In this document: positions 56,811-64,000 of the stretch, in pieces
Layout: the number at the start of each line of letters is the position of its first letter
How positions within the stretch are numbered: position 1 is the stretch's first letter
NCBI GenBank assembly: GCA_046331665.1
Contig: JAXLQK010000025.1
Location: 1 to 64,000, forward strand
DNA: 64,000 bases
Reading direction: 5' to 3'
From: CAWBAT01 sp046331665
Lineage (GTDB): Bacteria > Acidobacteriota > Terriglobia > Versatilivoradales > Versatilivoraceae
The notes under the pieces: model-generated
The model's input: the letters and a program-made list of their open reading frames with translations, nothing else
The model's database searches: none
What the model was told of the DNA's origin: nothing
Made by a program: the position numbers and the translations under genes

Positions 56811-56867
56811 CAGGCTCGACTCCGAGGACAAGGGAATCGCTTTTGAGGCAGAAAGGAAATGGCTCCG

Positions 56868-58097
56868 ATGTCTGAAACAATCCGCAAGGGAAAAGATTAC
56901 TCTGCCATTCAAAGCCGATCTGAATCGCTTCAGCCGAAGCTGGTCGAGATCAGGCGCGACCTTCATCAGCACCCAGAGCTGAGTAACAGGGAGTTTCGCA
57001 CTTCGAAAGTTGTGACGGAATACCTCAGGAAGCTGGGGCTCGAGGTCCAGAGCAACGTGGCGCATACCGGGGTGGTGGCTTTGCTTCATGGTCGCCACGA
57101 AGGGCCGGTCGTCGGTGTGAGAGTCGACATGGACGCCTTGCCCATTCAAGAGACTTTGGAGGTGCCTTACAAGTCCCAGGTCGAGGGAGTCAAGCACGCC
57201 TGTGGTCACGACGTCCACACGACGATTGGATTGGGGGTGGCTGAAACACTGCTTGCCTTTCGAGAAGAAATTCGCGGCAAAGTGAAATTCGTCTTCCAGC
57301 CTGCGGAAGAAGGCCCTCCGCCAGGAGAGTCGGGTGGAGCCTCTCTAATGGTCCAGGAAGGGGTTCTGGAAAATCCCAATGTGGACGCCATGTTTGGCAT
57401 CCACGTCATGCCGACCATTGAAGTTGGGAAGGTAGGCGTTCATCAAGGTACTGTTTGGGCGAGCAATGACACTCTCGAGATTAACATCCTTGGACGCAAG
57501 ACGCATGGCGCCTATCCGCATACCGGGGTGGATGCCATCGCCGTGGCGGCCCAAGTCATCCTCGGATTGCAAACGATGGTTAATCGACTCATCGACGTCC
57601 GCGACCCGTTGCTCATTTCTTTTGGAATCATGGAAGGTGGAAATCAGTTTAATGTCCTGGCAGATCGGGTACGCCTTGTTGGGATGGTCCGCTGCCTGAC
57701 CTCCGAGGTTCGCGAGGCTGCTCCCCGGCGCATCGAAGAAGTTCTGCGAGGGATTACTCAATCCTTCGGCGCCTCTTACACCATGGCTCTGACTTCGGGA
57801 GCTCCCGTCACCATGAATCATCCACAGCTGGTCGCCCACGCCATTCCGGCGCTTGAGTCGGTCTTGGGAAAAGACAACGTACTTTTACAACGACCCCATA
57901 TGGGGTCGGAGGATTTTGCTTGTTTTGCAGAGAAAATTCCCGGGTTTTACTATTGGCTGGGTGTGCGGAATGATTCAAGAGGCATCAATCACATGATTCA
58001 CACACCGGAATTCGACGTGGATGAGAATTGTCTGGCGATCGGGGTGAGTACCCTGAGCCATCTGGTGCTTTCCTACTTGCAACAAGACAAGTCCTGA
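56868..58097 (+). CDS. M20 family amidohydrolase (N-acyl amino acid / N-acyl-diaminopimelate deacylase type)
   Basis: A 409-residue zinc amidohydrolase of the M20D group (IAA-amino acid hydrolase, hippurate hydrolase, N-acetyl-diaminopimelate deacetylase). Motifs are RRDLHQHPELS, VRVDMDALPI, KHACGHDVHTT, VFQPAEEGPPPGESGGA (catalytic Glu) and the C-terminal PHMGSEDFACFAEKIPG. It is not of the classical DapE subgroup, yet its position beside dapD suggests it removes the succinyl group in lysine synthesis. AAGGA about ten bases before ATG 56868 supports this start; ATG 56859 is also possible. Its TGA stop lies in the terminal bases of a MITE-like element. Confidence 0.88.
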   Translation: MSETIRKGKDYSAIQSRSESLQPKLVEIRRDLHQHPELSNREFRTSKVVTEYLRKLGLEVQSNVAHTGVVALLHGRHEGPVVGVRVDMDALPIQETLEVPYKSQVEGVKHACGHDVHTTIGLGVAETLLAFREEIRGKVKFVFQPAEEGPPPGESGGASLMVQEGVLENPNVDAMFGIHVMPTIEVGKVGVHQGTVWASNDTLEINILGRKTHGAYPHTGVDAIAVAAQVILGLQTMVNRLIDVRDPLLISFGIMEGGNQFNVLADRVRLVGMVRCLTSEVREAAPRRIEEVLRGITQSFGASYTMALTSGAPVTMNHPQLVAHAIPALESVLGKDNVLLQRPHMGSEDFACFAEKIPGFYYWLGVRNDSRGINHMIHTPEFDVDENCLAIGVSTLSHLVLSYLQQDKS

Positions 58098-58333
58098 CAG
58101 GTTCCTGAAAAGTTCATTATCGCGTTGCTCTCTGAGCGTCGAAGTGGGGAGATTAGACGAATCACTCGGGACCCGGCGGTCACAGACCGCCGCTACAGAA
58201 TTAGCCGCAGGTGTAGCGGCGCTCTATGAGCGCCGGCGGGGGTGATGGGACGAGCTACTTGGGATTCGGCGGTCACAGACCGCCGCTACAGTTTCAGATG
58301 TAAGGTCTGTCGCGTTTTTCTGTAGCCTGCTAG
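58095..58333. repeat. Composite MITE/REP-like element, copy 3, between two stop codons
   Basis: A 239-bp element that fills the gap between the convergent M20 and cysE genes. The left end reads CTGACAGGTTCCTGAAAA from 58094 and the right end is the complement of CTAGCAGGCTACAGAAAA. Inside are two tandem units, each with a left hairpin (degenerate at about 58120; GGCGCTCTATGAGCGCC at 58218-58234) and a right hairpin (CGGCGGTCACAGACCGCCG, near 58174 and 58269). TGA at 58095-58097 is the stop of the M20 gene, and CTA at 58330-58332 is the TAG stop of cysE on the minus strand. Confidence 0.83.
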
Positions 58334-59262
58334 GTGAGGTGTCGCTTGGGGATCTCGTCAATGATCAACTGGGGGTCCGAGATGAGCACCTTGGTGCGTG
58401 GGGGAACAGAATGGGTCAACCAGACATTCCCACCAACCACCGATCCCTTCCCAATGATCGTATCGCCGCCAAGAATAGTGGCGCCTGCATAAATCACCAC
58501 ATCATCTTCAATCGTCGGATGACGCTTGATTCCGCGAATTAACCTTCCGGTTTCATCTTTTGGGAAACTCAAGGCACCCAGCGTGACCCCCTGGTAGAGT
58601 TTGACATTCTGGCCGATCAGTGTGGTTTCTCCAATGACCACGCCTGTGCCATGATCAATAAAAAAGTACGGCCCAATCTGGGCACCAGGATGAATGTCGA
58701 TTCCCGTCTTGGAGTGGGCAAATTCCGTGAGCATGCGCGGGAGAAGGGGAATCCCCTGTTTCAGCAGTTGATGCGCCAGGCGATACACCAAAATGGCAAA
58801 GATGCAGGGGTAGCTGAAGATGACTTCATCATAACCCTTCGAAGCAGGGTCTCCGTTATAGGCGGCCTGGACATCCGTCGCCAAAGTCTGGCGGCAATCC
58901 GGGATTTTGTTGAGGAAAGCAATCGTTTGGGAGGCGGCAATCTCCTCGCAGTGGGAGCATTCTTCATTGCTCAGCTTGCACCCATGACGTATCCCCCGGT
59001 AGATCTCGCTTACCAGGAGTTCATATACCGTCTCCAGGCTGTCGCCGACATGGTACTTAATGGTGTTGGCGTCGAGTCCCTTCTTGCCAAAGTAGCCCGG
59101 GAAAATAATTTGCTGCAGAATCTCGATGATTTGAACGGCGTTTTCCCGTGAAGGCAGAGGGGTCGGTTCCAGGTGCTGCATCGGGACGTCACTGGGGCCA
59201 TACGTCGCGACAATTTTGTCCGTAATGGAGGGCAACTGCTGTTTTGGGCTCGACGGTTCCAT
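58330..59262 (-). CDS. cysE: Serine O-acetyltransferase
   Basis: A 310-residue serine acetyltransferase that makes O-acetylserine for cysteine synthesis. The N-terminal helical domain (about 1-180) has TDVQAAYNGDPASKGYDEVIFSYP split over the substrate region; the C-terminal left-handed beta-helix has GIDIHPGAQIGPYFFIDHGTGVVIGET, VKLYQGVTLGALSF and HPTIEDDVVIYAGATILGGDTIIG. Extra length at the N-terminus compared with the short CysE type fits the EpsC-like subgroup. AAAAGGA five bases upstream supports the start. The stop codon lies in the terminal repeat of the neighbouring element. Confidence 0.93.
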   Translation of the reverse strand: MEPSSPKQQLPSITDKIVATYGPSDVPMQHLEPTPLPSRENAVQIIEILQQIIFPGYFGKKGLDANTIKYHVGDSLETVYELLVSEIYRGIRHGCKLSNEECSHCEEIAASQTIAFLNKIPDCRQTLATDVQAAYNGDPASKGYDEVIFSYPCIFAILVYRLAHQLLKQGIPLLPRMLTEFAHSKTGIDIHPGAQIGPYFFIDHGTGVVIGETTLIGQNVKLYQGVTLGALSFPKDETGRLIRGIKRHPTIEDDVVIYAGATILGGDTIIGKGSVVGGNVWLTHSVPPRTKVLISDPQLIIDEIPKRHLT

Positions 59263-59445
59263 GGTATCCTTTTCGCCAACCCAGGGCTTATTGCGATTAA
59301 AACTGAAACCGAAACGCTTGTCAAATGAGGCTGTTCAGGGACAGGCAAGGACGATGGGGAGCAAGCTCCACAATCCCGAGCTCCGCTGGGCCAAGTTGCC
59401 TCGAATCACATTGTTGGCGGACGAAGCGAGCGTGGCTGACGTGTT

Positions 59446-61944
59446 TCACCCCGGGGAATTCCAAAAATCTCTGAGCTCTTGAACGAAGTCCCTGCTGATC
59501 AATTCTTGAGGCGAAGATTCATACCAATCGCGAGGGAAGAGAGACATGTAGTTGTCGTAGCTGAAGCGCCGATCGAGGAGAACGAAGATTCCCCGGTCCG
59601 TTTCACTCCGAATAATGCGTCCGGCGGATTGCACCACCCGGTTCATTCCTGGATAAAGAAAAGCATATTCAAAACCCTTCGAGCAGGACTCCTCATAATG
59701 ACGGCGCACCAATTCGGTTTCAAACGATACCTTGGGCAATCCGGGCCCCACAATAATAGCTCCGATTGCCAATTCGCCCGGATAATCGACACCTTCTGCA
59801 AAAATCCCTCCTTGAACGGCCAGCACCAGATGTGCTGTGTCCCGCGCTGACAGCTTGCCGAGGAGTGCGTTGCGATGGTGATCGGCCATGACCCGGTTTT
59901 GAATCAGAATCTGATAATGACGCGGTTGGAGATGCCGCGCCACCAGCTCCAGGAATTCGAAGCTTGGAAAAAAGGCGAAGTAGTTCCCCCGATGGACGCC
60001 GATGATCTCTTCAATGATTTGGGCAATGCGCCCGATGTGCTGGTGGCGTTGTCGATACGTCGTGGAAACTTCGGGAATAACCAGAATCTTGCGATTTTCC
60101 GGAGGAAACGGGGAAGGCAAGGCAAGGGTTCGGGCGCTGCGCTCGAAACCCAGGACGTCTGAATAAAATTTCAGGGGGGTCAGGGTAGCCGACATGGCAA
60201 TAACGGCGTAATACAGGTCGTTGGTTTTCTTGAGTTGGCGGGATGGGTCCAGGCAGACAATCTTGATTTTTGGAATTTCTCCGGCAGCATCGAGGACGTG
60301 AACGAATTCGCCGCCCGAGAGCTCCAGCACGATACAAAACCGCGAGAGCGCATAAAAGAAATCAAGAATGCGATCCTCGTCACGCCAATTTCCCCGGCGC
60401 CTTTGTTCGACGAGATAGCGCTGCATCAAGGCGTCAAGGGTTTCCTTCTGCTCACGGAAAAACTCCCGATCCAGGGAAATTTCAGCTTGCGGCGAAGCCT
60501 GTATTTCCGGAAACAACTCTCCCAATTCCCTCACGTAGTGCTCGATCTTTTCCAGGAATGCGATGAGGTCCCCGAGAAAACCGGAAGAAGGCGGAGAAGG
60601 AGAGCCCTGTTCCTGGAGTTCCCGCTGTCTTGATGCAGGCGGTTCCTCCAGCATTGAAAGAAGCTGTTGCTTCAGCGATAGAAGAGTCTGCAGATCAAGT
60701 TCGGGGGAATAATAGTCGCGGGCTCGTGAATAGAGGTTATGCGCCTCGTCGATAATGAGGATCGTGCGGCCGGGTTCGAGTCCCGAAAGTCCTTCCAGCG
60801 AGATGCGGGGATCATAGATGTAGTTGTAGTCGCAGACTGTCACCTGGGACTGGGAGACGAGTTCCAGGGAAAGTTCAAAAGGACAAATTTCGGCATCCAC
60901 TGCAGCCTTATACACCAGGTCCGGCGTAACGACTGGAACGTTCATGAATACGGAACGCAGGGCCGAGTGTTCCAGTTTCCCAAAAAAATTTTTGGCGTAA
61001 GGACACCGGCTTTCATGGCAGCAGACCACGTCATTGGCACAGCTCTTTTCCTTGGACCGTAACACGAGACTGCTCCAGGGAATCGCGGGATTACTTCCCG
61101 GCCGGGACGAAGATTCTCCGGATAGGCTCAAACGCTGCAACGTATCGACGACAATTCGCTGTTGTGTGGTCTTTGAGGTCAGAAAGAAAATGGAGAAGCC
61201 ATTTTTGGCGGCAAACGGAAGTGTCCCATAAAGGGCGGCAACTGTTTTCCCAATGCCCGTCGGGGCTGAGACAAGGAGGTTTTCCTGGTTTTGCAAGGCG
61301 GTCTCAATGGCCTCGATCATGCTGTCCTGGTAGGGGCGCATGTGCGGGTAAGGGAAGGCAAGGTTTGCATCTTGCGAGGTGATGGCCGCTCTCCGTTGCT
61401 CTGCCGCTTCTGCGGCAAGAATCATTTTCTCCAATTGGTCGGAGATGAAGTTCTGCATCTCCGCGGCGTTGAGGGGGACTTCCCAAGTCGCAAGATCCTG
61501 ACCGTCAGCGTTAATCACGACCAAATGGCCGAGTACTTTCGCTCCGACGTCCAGTTGCGACCAAAAATAGAGGTAGAGCTTCAGTTGAAGAAAATAACGG
61601 TCGGGTAGATCCTGAGGTCGAAAATCCTCCTGCCCGCTGAGAACGGATTTGATTTCCTCCAGGATGGTTTTATCATCCTTGACGTAGACCCCATCAATTC
61701 TTCCTTGGATCGAGACCGCGTACTCTCTGTGACGAGTTTCGAAGCGGATGGATTGCTCTTTTTGGTAGCTGGCGTAGAGGGCCTGCTGTCGGACTTGATG
61801 CTCTTGATGAACGGCCTGACCAAGCTCATTCCGAGCTCCACTCAAGGGGAGGAGGTTTAAACTGCCGCCGCACCATTCGGGGCCGCACAAATCACGAACA
61901 CTGAGACTCAAGCGGCGGTTCTGAAAATCAAATTGCAGGGACAT
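59446..61944 (-). CDS. XPD/DinG-type DNA helicase with N-terminal PD-(D/E)XK nuclease-like domain
   Basis: An 832-residue superfamily 2 helicase of the Rad3/XPD group. The first about 190 residues look like a Cas4/RecB-type nuclease domain (VSIQGRIDGVYVKDDKTILEEIKSVL). The helicase follows: Walker A VSAPTGIGKTVAALYG, four cysteines in CANDVVCCHESRCPYAKNFF that fit the iron-sulfur cluster, DEAH box IIDEAHNLYSRARDY, and motifs V-VI in GGIFAEGVDYPGE and VVQSAGRIIRSETDRG. Such proteins unwind DNA 5'-to-3' and act in repair. It stands alone, divergent from the AsmA-like gene. The fusion order is clear; whether the nuclease is active is inferred. Confidence 0.9.
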   Translation of the reverse strand: MSLQFDFQNRRLSLSVRDLCGPEWCGGSLNLLPLSGARNELGQAVHQEHQVRQQALYASYQKEQSIRFETRHREYAVSIQGRIDGVYVKDDKTILEEIKSVLSGQEDFRPQDLPDRYFLQLKLYLYFWSQLDVGAKVLGHLVVINADGQDLATWEVPLNAAEMQNFISDQLEKMILAAEAAEQRRAAITSQDANLAFPYPHMRPYQDSMIEAIETALQNQENLLVSAPTGIGKTVAALYGTLPFAAKNGFSIFFLTSKTTQQRIVVDTLQRLSLSGESSSRPGSNPAIPWSSLVLRSKEKSCANDVVCCHESRCPYAKNFFGKLEHSALRSVFMNVPVVTPDLVYKAAVDAEICPFELSLELVSQSQVTVCDYNYIYDPRISLEGLSGLEPGRTILIIDEAHNLYSRARDYYSPELDLQTLLSLKQQLLSMLEEPPASRQRELQEQGSPSPPSSGFLGDLIAFLEKIEHYVRELGELFPEIQASPQAEISLDREFFREQKETLDALMQRYLVEQRRRGNWRDEDRILDFFYALSRFCIVLELSGGEFVHVLDAAGEIPKIKIVCLDPSRQLKKTNDLYYAVIAMSATLTPLKFYSDVLGFERSARTLALPSPFPPENRKILVIPEVSTTYRQRHQHIGRIAQIIEEIIGVHRGNYFAFFPSFEFLELVARHLQPRHYQILIQNRVMADHHRNALLGKLSARDTAHLVLAVQGGIFAEGVDYPGELAIGAIIVGPGLPKVSFETELVRRHYEESCSKGFEYAFLYPGMNRVVQSAGRIIRSETDRGIFVLLDRRFSYDNYMSLFPRDWYESSPQELISRDFVQELRDFWNSPG

Positions 61945-62158
61945 GAAAAAAGAGATTGGGTTTGAGGACGTGACCTTGAGGCGGACAATTCAACAACCTC
62001 CCGCCTCCTGCATTCAGTGTCACAACCATAAATTTGGAACGCATCAAGGATATTTTACAGGTCCGCGCGCAGTGCTAAAATATACGAAGTAGGGCAGGCT
62101 CAGGTATAGATACAGCCAGTCATCTCCCAAAACATATTTCCGTCCCGAGACCCTGACC

Positions 62159-64000
62159 GTGAAACACAAGAAACTCTTAGCCGTCGTGATTGGGTTAATG
62201 GTGTTAATCCTTATCGGCTTGCTGGCGGTCCCCCTTTTTGTCGACTCAAATCGACTCAAGAACCTCATTATTACACAGCTTGAATCCAAGCTTCAGCGCA
62301 AGATCACAGCCAAGGAAGCGAGCGTCCTGATTTTTACTGGACCCGGGATTGAGTTGCGGGACATGGCCGTGGCCGAAGATCCCGATTTTGGACAAAGCCC
62401 TTTTGTCCTGGTGGAATCTCTGGTGGTTAAGGCTGGGATCCTGGCGCTTTTGCGCGGCCAGGTGGAAATCAGTGATCTCCGGATTGCGCATCCTGTCGTG
62501 TCGTTGATCCAAAATCGGGAGGGGCGATGGAATTATTCTTCTCTCCTGGAGCCTCCGGAAAAAACAGGGACCACTCGGCAATTGGGTACGGAGAGCCCTG
62601 GGGGCAGGGGTGCCGGACGTCCGATTTCCCCAGCAGCCGCCCCAGCCAAGGCCTCTTTGCCCGTTGTCATCTCGTCTCTCTCCATAAGTGACGGCACTCT
62701 CACGATGATGAAAGAGCTGAGTGCTACCGGGCGCCAGCAATCTCGATGGGAGCACATTAATCTCGAGGTATCCGATGTTTCGGGGCCCAATGCCAGCCGT
62801 TTCGATTTGTCGCTCGGTCTTGGTGGCAAAGCAAAGAATCGATTGCGGCTGGGAGGAACCTTAGGGCCAATCAATTTGCAAGCCTTGGACAAGGCCACGC
62901 TTGACGTGCATCTCGAATTGTCCGAAGCCCCGATTGCGGATTTGTTTCTTCCTTTCCAAATCTCCACAGAGGATCAATGGGAGGGAACATTAAGCTGTTC
63001 TACGAGGATTCAGGGGAGCCTGTCGACGGGAATGTTGTTTGAGGGCGCCACGCAGTATTCCGGGCTCGCCGTCAAACGAGGAAGTCAGGAGCCGGTCCGA
63101 GTGAACGGAGAAGTCCGACATGCCGGGAATTACGAGATTGCATCCAATCGCCTAAAACTGGATCGATTCGAACTCCAGGCTCCCCATTCGACGCTGAATC
63201 TTTCCGGAACCGTTCAAAATGTTACAAGCGAGCCTGTCCTTGATCTCAACTTGAACTCGCCTAAAGCCTCCTTTGATGATCTGTTGGCTCTGGGCTCCGT
63301 ATTTGGCCAAGGCCCTCCAAAGGGTGTCCAGGCGGAAGGGAATGGGCAGGCCCAATTGGCCATTAAAGGGAACACAGAGAATTTGCTCTTGTCCGGAGAG
63401 GCTAAGTTTACGGACTTGAGTGTGCGCTATCCTGGTCTCGCGGAAAAAATCATTCTTTCTCCGATAGTCTTGAGCTTTGCGAATAACGAAATGGGATCGA
63501 ATCCTTTTCTGGCGAGCGTCGGGGATAGGACGCGCTTGCAGTGTCAACTCGCTTCCGGTTTTGGCGCCGGCTCCTATCTCAATGCGAAAATCACCAGTGA
63601 ACGTCCGGTGGCCGTGAATGATCTGATGGCAATCGCACAGACCTTTGGATTTCAATGGCCCGAAGGAATAAAGCTGCATGATGGGACGATTAGTCTTCAA
63701 CTGGACGTGAAGAACAAATTTCGACCCGCCTCGGAACTTCAGATCGAGGGGCAATCCACGCTTGTGGGAACGGTCTTCCAGCATGCCAAACTGAAACTTC
63801 CGCTTCAGATTCACAATGCCGTGCTGCGCTTTACCGGAAACTCGGCTGCCGTTAGCGATTTGTCGGCATCGCTGGGAGACATTCGTCTGAGCGGAAATAT
63901 CGCGGCACCTTCCTTGAAGGCTCAGACCTATGCTTTTTCCCTAAAGCTTAACCAACTCAATCTTTCAAAATGGTCGGAACTGGTCAACTCCGAAGGAAGT
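62159..64000 (+). CDS. AsmA-family protein (3' end outside the window)
   Basis: 614 residues are visible, with no stop before the window ends. A GTG start gives MKHKKLLAVVIGLMVLILIGL, a single N-terminal membrane helix, followed by AsmA-type repeats: LESKLQRKITAKEASVLIF, LRDMAVAEDPDFGQSPFVLVESL, ISDLRIAHPVVSLIQNREGRWNYSSLL. The long beta-rich remainder (SLSISDGTLTMM, NASRFDLSLGL, LNLSKWSELV) fits the AsmA/YhjG group of periplasmic bridge-like lipid-transport proteins. A proline/alanine-rich insert lies at about residues 135-165. There is no strong ribosome-binding site before the GTG. Transcribed alone in this window. Confidence 0.88.
   Translation, partial: MKHKKLLAVVIGLMVLILIGLLAVPLFVDSNRLKNLIITQLESKLQRKITAKEASVLIFTGPGIELRDMAVAEDPDFGQSPFVLVESLVVKAGILALLRGQVEISDLRIAHPVVSLIQNREGRWNYSSLLEPPEKTGTTRQLGTESPGGRGAGRPISPAAAPAKASLPVVISSLSISDGTLTMMKELSATGRQQSRWEHINLEVSDVSGPNASRFDLSLGLGGKAKNRLRLGGTLGPINLQALDKATLDVHLELSEAPIADLFLPFQISTEDQWEGTLSCSTRIQGSLSTGMLFEGATQYSGLAVKRGSQEPVRVNGEVRHAGNYEIASNRLKLDRFELQAPHSTLNLSGTVQNVTSEPVLDLNLNSPKASFDDLLALGSVFGQGPPKGVQAEGNGQAQLAIKGNTENLLLSGEAKFTDLSVRYPGLAEKIILSPIVLSFANNEMGSNPFLASVGDRTRLQCQLASGFGAGSYLNAKITSERPVAVNDLMAIAQTFGFQWPEGIKLHDGTISLQLDVKNKFRPASELQIEGQSTLVGTVFQHAKLKLPLQIHNAVLRFTGNSAAVSDLSASLGDIRLSGNIAAPSLKAQTYAFSLKLNQLNLSKWSELVNSEGS

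Noticed and set aside
58095..58333. CRISPR-like array because of repeated GGCGGTC-type units
   Set aside because: Only two units, both palindromic and themselves the structured part, with no regular spacers and no cas genes.

Overview
The window looks like chromosomal DNA of a moderately GC-rich, heterotrophic bacterium, most likely an acidobacterium (Solibacter-like) or a close relative. The evidence is gene content only: a Planctomycete-type cytochrome/DUF1549/DUF1553 protein paired with a DUF1501 protein, a DUF1080 (3-keto-disaccharide hydrolase type) protein, secreted carboxypeptidase-regulatory-like domain proteins, a DUF4388 protein, a large secreted PIG-L family protein and an OPT-family transporter. 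No rRNA, tRNA, CRISPR array, phage or complete insertion sequence was recognised. No database search was possible, so phylum and family names come from motif recognition.

Layout. 0-8.3 kb: Flp pilin subunit, a Tat-type enolase-superfamily enzyme, a DUF1080 protein, then the cytochrome-type DUF1549/LamG/DUF1553 gene and its DUF1501 partner, closed by a clear terminator. This is probably a secreted polymer or sugar-acid catabolic locus. 8.6-13.4 kb: DinB-like protein, DUF4388 protein, an ABC exporter gene broken by several frameshifts in its nucleotide-binding domain, and an S1/P1-type nuclease. 13.4-16.0 kb (minus): ECF sigma factor, anti-sigma factor and a secreted protein. 17.0-20.3 kb (minus): membrane protein and the ilvB-ilvH acetolactate synthase pair. 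20.5-23.2 kb (minus): a three-domain AMP-ligase/carrier/acyltransferase gene interrupted by one frameshift and one in-frame TGA. 23.4-27.3 kb: trans-sulfuration PLP enzyme, degenerate J-protein, HD-GYP signalling protein. 27.6-31.6 kb: ftsY, ribD, ribE, ribBA. 31.7-39.6 kb: small DUF4242 and DUF1326 proteins, OPT transporter, PepD dipeptidase, exported RidA, methylmalonyl-CoA mutase large subunit. 39.6-40.5 kb: gene-free hairpin-rich region. 40.5-46.6 kb: two small proteins, an ArgH-like lyase, and a complete iron-type ABC importer (lipoprotein, ATPase, fused double permease). 46.7-50.4 kb: large PIG-L protein and a YihY/BrkB membrane protein. 50.4-58.1 kb: lysine/diaminopimelate genes dapB, dapA, dapD and an M20 deacylase, split by a tandem pair of secreted proteins whose second copy is decaying. 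58.3-64 kb: cysE, a nuclease-helicase of the XPD/DinG type, and the start of an AsmA-like gene that runs off the window.

The most unusual pattern is a small family of non-coding elements (about 135-240 bp) at 17838-17972, 49326-49472 and 58095-58333. They share a terminal inverted repeat close to CTAGCAGGTTGCTGAAA and internal hairpins. At four of their six ends the terminal bases are themselves the stop codon of the adjoining gene (ilvH, the PIG-L gene, the M20 gene, cysE). Other notable items are three broken genes, block-wise codon-usage switching in the DUF1553/DUF1501 pair, and a cluster of six hairpins at 39.9-40.1 kb.
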